A DNA stretch of 64,000 bases from Stictocephala bisonia (taxonomy: Eukaryota; Arthropoda; Insecta; Hemiptera; Membracidae). How positions within the stretch are numbered: position 1 is the first letter of the stretch; each line of letters opens with the position of its first letter. The DNA is taken from the NCBI GenBank assembly GCA_035578905.1, contig JAQJVL010000001.1, positions 6,154,988 to 6,218,987 on the forward strand, written 5' to 3'. Made by a program: the position numbers and the translations under genes. A model generated the notes under the pieces. It was not told the origin of the DNA. It searched no databases and saw nothing but the letters and a program-made list of their open reading frames with translations. Positions 56,895-64,000 of the stretch are shown piece after piece.

Positions 56895-57360
56895 AACTGA
56901 CTGCCCGTGCTTCACTACGGGGTGGTTCTCTACGATAGCTTATCTTCCCCCCATGGTTCCCTCTAACCCATTACATCTATGTAAAAGCTTGACCTGCAGC
57001 ATCAGCATCACCTTATAACAATATTGCCCAGTACCCGTGATTTTTAACGAGGAAATAAATCTTAAAGAAGCTTATTTAACGATATTTGGCCATGCCCTAT
57101 GACCATGTTATGGTTGTATTCCACTTAATTTTAACATTTTCTGATTTTAATAAAATTTTCTTCTCCTAGATAGCAAAGTTATATAGTCTAGGAAATCATT
57201 TAATTATACTTTAGGAGGGTGTAAAGTAGGGCAGTGTCAGAATTAGTAAAAACCACTTTGAAATTCCACTGTGAAAATCACTTAAATGGATACTTTTTTA
57301 AGATCGACCTGATTGCTCACCTACATCGTAAAATTATTGGACATCCTCCATGTCAAATTT
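56895..57360 (+). repeat. Degenerate interspersed repeat with ACTGCCCGTGCTTC head
   Basis: It begins ACTGCCCGTGCTTCACTACG then GGGTGG, the GCTTCGC-type head also seen at 711. It continues through CCATGGTTCCC and ends loosely near 57360. Extent and class are not certain. Confidence 0.35.
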
Positions 57361-57929
57361 TAGATTCACAGACTAAGTAAATCTCCAAAAACAGTAATGT
57401 GATCAATCAGAATAGAAGGAAGTTATATTCATAAAGGTACAAATCTGGCACCTGGACTGTCACGGATTTGTGATTTCCCAGCTATGGCAGCTATTACATC
57501 ATAGCATGAGCGAAACGTTTGGTGGTGTAAATAACACATTGGTGCGGTCGTTACCGAAAGCTTTAGTCTTTAGTTATGACACCGGCCGGTTAATCCTACG
57601 AATCTTTGTCAGTTTGGTATAAAAATATCTTGCTAGACCCGGTTTACTTCCAGCAAGTCTAATTGTGATTTTTCTTTAACTCATATTTGTTAATAAAAAA
57701 AATTAGGAATTCAAGCAAATGAAGGCTATATAATTTTTATTCTAAAATTAAGGATTCATTTTAGCTTTTAAAGTTATAAGAGTTGATAATGATCTTATTC
57801 AATCCGAACATTAGCTTCTTGTAAAATATCCCGTAACATGCCAGGAGACATAAATGCGTAAAATCAAATTTTCACGAATTTTTTAGTTATTTTCAAAGAA
57901 ATCCTTACAAAACAAGCTCTCCCTCGATA
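57361..57929. other. Non-coding DNA, possibly decayed LINE
   Basis: On the minus strand MSPGMLRDILQEANVRIE (about 57799-57852) could continue the LINE relic to the right, but it is too short to assign. Confidence 0.3.
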
Positions 57930-58535
57930 TAGTATATGTTTGGTGGTTGAAGCAAATTCTTTGTCTTAGACGCTAAAATTATCGAACATGTCTTCATCGT
58001 AAGGAATGCACAATATCGTGCCCGTTTTAAACATTGTTGAATTGTATAAGAAAATGTAAATTGAATTGTTTGAACAAATATTTAAAATGTTGAAACTGTT
58101 TAGCTACATTTAAGAGATCCGAATTGAAAGTTCAAGTCTCCGCCCATGACAATATGGTTGTTACGCCAACGGCTGAGAAAGTACGATAGTCCTTGAAGGA
58201 TTTGAAGGAACATGTCTGGATTACCACATGTTTGGTGATGCACAATTAACTTTATTTGATCAATAAATATCGCAGATGTCTCAAAATAAAAGTCTGCACA
58301 ACATTATCTAGCATCGCATAGTTCTTGTTGCCATTGATTAATCACAAAAACTAACGCACCATCTCTATAGTGGGGTTCTCTACAAAAGGCAGACGCGTAA
58401 TAGAAACCATCGGGAGCAGTCATGGAGACCTTCGCCACATTAAAGCAGTGTTCCGATATGCATTTGAATGACAAACTTGGCAGCCCATTTAAAAACTGTT
58501 CAGTTAAGAGTGATTTTCCGTTAGGACCTAGAAAA
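57930..58535 (-). pseudogene. LINE AP-endonuclease domain relic
   Basis: The minus strand from about 58530 reads NGLPSLSFKCISEHCFNVAK, then DGFYYASAFCREPHYRDGAL. After a stop at 58304-58306 comes CADFYFETSAIFIDQIKLIV and finally NHIVMGGDLNFQFG (about 58090-58155). This matches the LINE endonuclease pattern 'CISEHWl...YrlaSxFCRxxhxxGGVxixv...fEisai...xlivxxvYRxPsg...ivxGDfNi', which nicks target DNA. Catalytic-type residues are partly changed (GGDLN for GDFN). A 5' portion and the RT are missing. Confidence 0.7.
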
Positions 58536-58872
58536 TTAAAAAAAAATCTTTAATTTTACATAAAGTTGAAACATACTCAAATTAACCTCATGAACTGATT
58601 TAATTTGCCTTAAATATTGATTAATGGATGGATTACATACATAATTAGGTTGTTTTCTCTAGTTGCTACAGCGGGGATTGACATAGCAACACCCTACCCC
58701 CTCCATATAATGTCTTTCTCGTAAAGAATAAACTATGTCGATTATTTTTCCCTACAGGTGTAACATTTACATTTAACAATTGGAAATATAAGCGGAGATA
58801 GCTAACGAGTCTTATGTCGTAAATCTGGGCCTTGAAATACGAATCATTTAGTGAATTCACATCATTTAGGCT

Positions 58873-58922
<50 letters not shown>

Positions 58923-59141
58923 AAACTATCTAGTCCTAATACAAAAGGAGAGATTATTTGGTATGCTACAAGAGAAGTGCAAACTTCACCTAATTGTTCA
59001 CAGATGCTAAAAGGTGTAGCAGTTATTTAATGATGGAGCCATTTCACTCAAAAAATTAAAAAAAATAAAAAAAAAAACTACAGTAAACATGACTTAACTC
59101 TTTATGTATCTTAACACTTAAATAGGCTAAGAACAACTGTC
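58536..59141. other. Non-coding DNA with a T48 homopolymer
   Basis: Uninterrupted T48 at 58874-58921, which could be the poly(A) tail of a minus-strand retrocopy lying to its right or a stutter artefact. A minus-strand frame (58860-58666) precedes the LINE relic and is unassigned. Confidence 0.45.
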
Positions 59142-59520
59142 TGCACTGGTGGCGCAGTGCTGTAACCCATCTACTCGGGGATGCTTTATGATCTGTCCTC
59201 TTGATACCGACACAGCGTCCGCTCAATGCTTGCCATTGACGTGGACACTACAAGATAAGTCTGGGGTGTCCATGTTGGATGGTGTTCAAGGCACAGATGT
59301 TATGTGGGGAAGAGAACTGAGTGTCAGGCTTGTCATCAGCTGAAAATCAGACCAACTGCTTTTTTCGGATTCCGCATAAAGCCCTAGGTCCCTTAGTTGC
59401 CTGGCTATTGGGCTATTGATAAATGGATATTTATGAGGAACGATGAACCTCAGCTAGTAACAATGACTACACTCATTCGCCCCTCATATTGACGATCGGT
59501 GTCTTATGAATGAATAATAA
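59142..59520 (+). mobile_element. SINE family III, near-complete copy (plus strand)
   Basis: The head is CTGCACTGGTGGCGCAGTGC, then GATACCGACACAGCGTCCGC, AAGTCTGGGGTGTCCATGTT, AAGAGAACTGAGTGTCAGGC, CTGAAAATCAGACCAACTGC, GTCCCTTAGTTGCCTGGCTA and TAACAATGACTACACTCATT. It ends ATGAATGAATAATAATAG. It aligns end to end with the minus-strand copy at 44555-45012. Confidence 0.85.
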
Positions 59521-59649
59521 TAGCGAATTAGTGGAGAATAAGTTGGTTTGAAAAAATGAGTATTTTTACTCATTTATATTTAACTGTAAAAAATAATTAT
59601 TTTACAGTTAAATATTTGAAACTTATAGTATTAAGTTTCAAATATTAAA

Positions 59650-59850
59650 ACTTTAAAAAACTCATAATATGAACTTATTGTCCAATAGATTGGACCTTTA
59701 GTAGTCATATAGTATTATCATAATAATAAGCAAGAACCATAAAGTTGAAAAAGAACAGCATGTTTAGTTCGCTGACGGTAAAATTGTGTGTAAACTGACA
59801 GGGCTGGCAAATTTTACGGTGGATTGGTGGTTTTTGAAACGATCACTGTA
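59650..59850. repeat. Dispersed repeat related to 33715-33920
   Basis: Blocks TGTCCAATAGATTGGACCTT, TATCATAATAATAAGCAAG and GTTTAGTTCGCTGACGG correspond in order to the copy at 33715. Class unknown. Confidence 0.5.
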
Positions 59851-59954
59851 CATTTTAACACTTATAGTAAATATATGGGACTTGTGACTGGGTGATTATA
59901 ATCTCAGTTCTCCTAGCTTTTCGATAAATAACATTTTTCAGTAAACGTGTTATT

Positions 59955-60610
59955 TGGGGTCCGGGAAAAATCTGGAATGTATTTATTAGTTTTAAAACTT
60001 TTGAAATACATATATTTGAAACTTTCTAGTTATGTACGTGTCAATATACCAAAAATTTAGACATATTTTTATCGTTTATCACATAGCCAGGGGATGGGCC
60101 ACAAAGGAAGTCTTAAAAATTTTAAATGCAAGCCTACGTTGAAATTCAAAACCTCATTTTAAAGATAAAAATGATGATCCAGTAAAAAATACAGCCTCTC
60201 AAAGAACCTAATGTAATTTAACTAATACTTCTTAAGAACAAGGATTAGATAGAATAACAGAGACCTCAAATAGGAATAAATAAATAACCGTATAACTAAG
60301 AAGTATTAGTAATATGGCATAAAAGTTTTTGAGAGGATGTATTTACGGACTGGGTCATACTTTTCACCTCAAGTTTACACTGTTGTATTGTACAAACAAA
60401 GACCGTTAAAATGAGGCATAACTTGAGGTTGACTTTTATGTACAATTTTTAAGACTTCCTCGTGGGCCATCACCTGACTAAGCGAAACATGAGAAATATA
60501 TGTCTAAATGTTTGGTATTAATGTACATGTACATAACTACAAAGTTTCATGAAATTTCTTTAAATAGTTTTAAAATTAATAAACAAATTCCAGACTTTTG
60601 CCCAACCCTG
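59955..60610. mobile_element. Fold-back element, same family as 28746-29667
   Basis: The right end, read inwards, is CAGGGTTGGGCAAAAGTCTG. The left end GGGGTCCGGGAAAAATCTGG (about 59956) is its diverged partner. The arms continue for more than 200 bp: TATTAGTTTTAAAACT/TATTAATTTTAAAACT, TAGTTATGTACGTGT/TAGTTATGTACATGT, GATGGGCCACAAAGGAAGTC/GATGGCCCACGAGGAAGTC. The GGCCCACxAGGAAGT block is shared with the copy at 28746. No coding capacity. Confidence 0.78.
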
Positions 60611-60702
60611 CATATTACAAACATAACCTCGGTTGTTTGATATTAATGACCCCTTGGCAGAATTTTTCTCTACTATTTTAGAGCAGTATATAACTATTAG
60701 AG

Positions 60703-60910
60703 AACCGTTGGCCGAGCAGTCTAAGGCGTCAGGACTTTGAGTCTTAGAGATAGCGCAAGTTCGAATTTTGACCTCCACTGGAAGTTTTTACCAGTAAAGC
60801 TGTAATATACTTTCCCACCCTCACTCTGAATAAGTTCACCACTTCGATCATTAGTGTATGAGGAATGGACAGAGTGAAGTTAACAAAATCGGCTTCTCCT
60901 TACAAAAAAG
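60703..60910 (+). mobile_element. tRNA-Leu-like SINE, family I
   Basis: The head GTTGGCCGAGCAGTCTAAGG then CGTCAGGACTTTGAGTC closely resembles the D-arm/anticodon side of a type II tRNA (Leu). The B-box position has AGTTCGAATTTTG. The body TATGAGGAATGGACAGAGTG and CGGCTTCTCCTTACAAAAAAG matches the other family I copies. A diverged retroposon, not a functional tRNA. Confidence 0.87.
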
Positions 60911-61539
60911 TATTTTCTAGGTTGACTTGTAATTAATTAATTCTAGGTTGACTTCACGTGAGAATTAAAAAGGAATTTTGTTTGTAAGAAACTAAAAATT
61001 AACTACAGCAATTTTTTTTAACCAAAGCTTACTCCCCTGCATGAAGAAAATGTCATATCACAATCTCTGTCAAGAGTCTGCAGAGACTGTCGGTCATTTT
61101 AGTTATTTTCAAAACGGGCATACGATCACGCGTATCCAAATAAAATAGTTATTTTTAAACAGATTTAAACAAAAACAATCCATTTGGTCAAGAATAAAAT
61201 TGCACGTTAGTTTTTTTGACAAAAACTAGACGTGTGTATTCAAAATGTCAAAAGCAAACCCAATGCGCAATATGATAACGTTTAAACGTTTAAAATGACA
61301 AATTTTACAAATTCATACAAATTTCGGTCAATAAATAACGAAAAAATATGGATGAGCAAATAACATTGTTCTTTTGGGATTAAAACCAACATGCACAATT
61401 CAGTTTAACAGCCTTGAATCTATAACTGATTTAATTCCAAATAATTATTACACATAATGGTTCGTTGAATAATTGCATGTTTTAATAATTAAAATAAATT
61501 TATTTTAAATCAGAATTTTAAATTCTACAATACACAATA
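60911..61539. other. AT-rich non-coding DNA
   Basis: A small duplication, TTCTAGGTTGACTT, occurs at 60914 and 60942. No element recognised otherwise. Confidence 0.45.
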
Positions 61540-62229
61540 TAGTAGAGCCTCGTTATCCGACATGCTGTTATTTGACATTCCACTTCAACCGACATACCCG
61601 TCTGTCGAAATCGCCACCGTAAAAAACGTCTGATTTTCCGAGTAATAGGGAACGGAACTGACTTTTATACAACGAAAATCGGTTAATATGTTACAGAATT
61701 TGATTGTGTACTGTATTGCGTGAATTACGTAATAATTCAATACAGCAATAAGTAACTGGTCAGCTACTGTATTTTTGAATGAGCAGATACAGTCAATTTT
61801 GTTGCTTACTGTCCGACCTTACATTCAGTTTTAGCGTAGCTGTACCGTGTGAGCGGAGCTTACACTACTTATAAGAAGTGAAGTGTATAAACAAATTTAT
61901 AATTGTTTAATGTTATATTTAGTACATTTTGTTTATTTACCTTTCATTTGAGTTATTATTAAATAACTCTGTAATTTGCAACTTATACATTATAATGTAC
62001 TGAAATGTTATTACATTGTATTTCTTATAGTTATCAGTTTTATTTTGTGTTCTGTAACCCAAAGTAACGATTGTTTAGACAGCACTAAAGTGTTAATTCT
62101 TAGTAAAGTACATTAAAGTATTTAGTTATACAAAAATTATCGTTTTTATTGCAATTCCCTATTATCCGACATTTTCACTTATCCGACGTCATAACGGCTC
62201 GTATATGTCGGTTAAGCGAGGTTCTACTG
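61540..62229. mobile_element. pogo/Tigger-type MITE with TA duplication
   Basis: The left end TAGTAGAGCCTCGTTATCCG and, as reverse complement, the right end CAGTAGAACCTCGCTTAACC match the CAGTAGAACCTCG...CCGACAT ends of pogo/Tigger elements (general knowledge). TA flanks both sides (61538-61539, 62230-62231). ATCCGACATTTTCACTTATC near the right end repeats the subterminal pattern. The interior, 690 bp in total, shows no transposase. Confidence 0.85.
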
Positions 62230-62231
62230 TA

Positions 62232-63429
62232 TAATAATACAAACCAAAATAAGTTCAGACACACCGTAAACATCTAGTAGGCATAAAAAACAATAGGCGT
62301 TGTAAGTGGGAGGGTTGAGGCAATTTCTAATGTACCTTACGTACAAAATGTCCTCGGTGGATATGGAGCAATATTACTTCAGCCTGCTCACTAACACTAC
62401 ACTACACTATACATAACGATTTTGTTAGGTTAAAACTAACAAGATCCGGTCGTTTCCGGAAACTTTGGTTCTTTCAAAGATCTCAAGAATACGATGGATC
62501 TACAGACAGTATTATAATATACTTTTTTATCAACATTAAAAAAAGATACATGTGTAACTCTTGTATGAACTTTGTAACTGGCACAAAATCAATTCGTTAA
62601 AAAACACGTTGTCTGGTAGTTAATATGGAAGTATTTTTTTCTGGCAAATAAACCACAGTCACGATTGGGTAACAAAGCCCAATAATATTTATTCATCGTT
62701 ATATTTGTTTATCGCACGTATAAAAAAATTATTTTTAATAGTTAACAAATTATTGCTAACCTTTTTTTATTACTTAAAAAAGGTTAGTTACAGTTTTAAA
62801 AAACGTTCCAACTACATTAAAAAAATATTAATACATTTTGAAGTAGTTGCAGTGTTAGAATAAATTAAATTTTATTTTTAACAGATATAACAACTTAATT
62901 TTCTCATTATGAAAATTTTCAAGAACTAAATGAAAATATGTATAAATTACAGGTATAAATTCCATTGTAATACAAGTGTGAAAATAAAATAATGCACATG
63001 TGTCTATTTAGCTTACATCCAATATAGATGTTCATTAACTGTTTCTAATTGGAACTGCACAACCAATCTAAAACGGACACATAATCAGTTGAGTAGGTTG
63101 CTCTTTCGACCGAATTCCGCTGGTACACACAAACCATTCAATTCATACCAAACGCTTAAAATGATTGTTTGTATTAACACCTGCCATTTCTGTTATTTAA
63201 TCAAATGCCCGGAGAACTACGCGCTGGCCATATATATTAATTACACTTTCTGTATAATGTACACGTTATATATCGTAGGGCCAAGTGACCAAACTAATAA
63301 AATATTAAATTATTTTAACAAAAATTATCTAAATAAAATTAAATCTACAGTACCAAGTACTTGTTAGTAACGTTTAGATATTGATCTCCCGTCATAGAAT
63401 ACAGGTTTCGTAACCATTCAACTTATCCG
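62232..63429. other. AT-rich non-coding DNA
   Basis: Nothing recognisable. The 92-codon frame (63089-63367) has no known domain. Confidence 0.5.
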
Positions 63430-63910
63430 ATTGAATGAAAATCCACTAATCCCCCCTGAAAAGAATGCAATAGGTAGTCATTAATTATGTGATCCATAGT
63501 TTGAACTTCGACTCAGCAATCACATGATATATCATTTGTCATTCCCCACTTAAATTTCCAGAAGGTGAATCTTCCCACCTCCGTTCGAAAGCGACTCATC
63601 ACAGTCCATTCCTTACGAGGAAGGTTCTTTCCACCGATTACGGTCATAAGTCCTGATACCAGAAATTTGTTTCGACCGTCAAGCATATCCCAAGTTAATG
63701 CCCAGTTGGTTTTTGGCAAACATTTGTTTCAGATTAACCTGGAAGCTAGTCGAAGAGGTGGTTTTCTAGATTTAAATTTCCCTACACGTTGTGAGATATC
63801 TAGAGAAAAAAGGGGACATGCGAAGTAGATAGGATCTTTTTAAACTCTCTGAGAAGTGCCTATTTGCGTCTTATATCCGGAGAAGCTATGTTGAGCAGCA
63901 CTGGAAGACA
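63430..63910 (-). pseudogene. LINE RT C-terminal relic, same family as 5895-6835
   Basis: The minus strand from about 63905 reads LPVLLNIASPDIRRK, a stop, ALLREFKKILSTSHVPF, and RVGKFKSRKPPLRLASRL. A second stretch (63719-63513) has LPRKEWTVMSRFRTEVGRFT and ISCDC, followed after a stop by VEVQTMDHI. Block order and wording match the plus-strand relic at 6340-6750. Stops at several points make it inactive. Confidence 0.8.
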
Positions 63911-63934
63911 TGTAGAGGGGTTGCAATGAGGGAA

Positions 63935-64000
63935 CCGTTGATAGTCAATGCCACTGTCTGTGTGTAGGTGGGTGGGTGGGTCAATGCCACTGTACATGTA
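63935..64000. repeat. Start of a G-rich minisatellite, cut by the window edge
   Basis: CAATGCCACTGTCTGTGTGT then AGGTGGGTGGGTGGGT, followed by CAATGCCACTGTACATGTA at the last base. This is the dispersed 36-bp family, continuing past the window. Confidence 0.88.

Noticed and set aside
58120..58145. B-box-like AAGTTCAAGTCTCC suggesting a tRNA or SINE
   Set aside because: It lies in the endonuclease relic, where the minus strand encodes GGDLNFQF; no A box is present at the right distance.

Overview
This window looks like nuclear DNA from an arthropod, most likely an insect with a large, repeat-rich genome. The reasons are the AT-rich background, the absence of closely packed open reading frames, an interstitial (TTAGG)n tract, broken non-LTR retrotransposons (LINEs), tRNA-derived SINEs, piggyBac-type and pogo-type relics, and fold-back elements. 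A hemipteran such as a leafhopper would fit, but that is an impression and not something the sequence proves. I see no prokaryotic features, no rRNA, no functional tRNA gene and no CRISPR array.

Host genes are nearly absent. The two best candidates are a short terminal exon at 50477-50665, with a stop codon and AATAAA just behind it, and a GC-rich block at 25950-26132 that ends in a perfect 5' splice-donor context. Neither is certain. Nearly all open reading frames over 60 codons lie in tandem repeats or transposon relics, or are chance frames in AT-rich DNA.

The main content is tandem repeats. About a dozen unrelated minisatellites (17, 27, 27, 37, 40, 46, 49, 53, 54, 55, about 65 and 86 bp units) are present, plus one dispersed family of 34-36 bp units sharing a core close to GTACGTGTATGGGTGGG. 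That family recurs at about 352-640, 10950-11640, 17465-17960, 20140-20215 (inverted), 23112-24271, 54015-54245 (inverted, diverged), 54260-55200 and 63935-64000. Several arrays have higher-order structure: 107 and 212 bp at 54.5-55.2 kb, 243 and 189 bp at 15.5-16.1 kb, and block duplications of about 1.7 kb in the 86-bp array.

Mobile elements, left to right: a long-TIR element (4021-4672); LINE relics (5140-5640, 5895-6835); a LINE/SINE tail inserted in a minisatellite with a target duplication (11445-11556); a 75-bp perfect inverted repeat bounding 19055-20550; three tRNA-derived SINE families in both orientations; fold-back elements (28746-29667, 34584-35760, 59955-60610); a short-TIR MITE (31849-32418); an internally deleted piggyBac with TTAA duplications and a leftover zinc-binding C-terminus (41452-42253); an RTE-like RT fragment (46590-46770); a 5'-truncated LINE (50830-51390); the best-preserved LINE RT (51952-53393, minus); a LINE endonuclease relic (57930-58535, minus); a pogo/Tigger-type MITE (61540-62229); and a LINE fragment (63430-63910, minus). 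These parts do not form a pathway: this is intergenic or deep intronic DNA shaped by retroposition, DNA transposition and repeat expansion.
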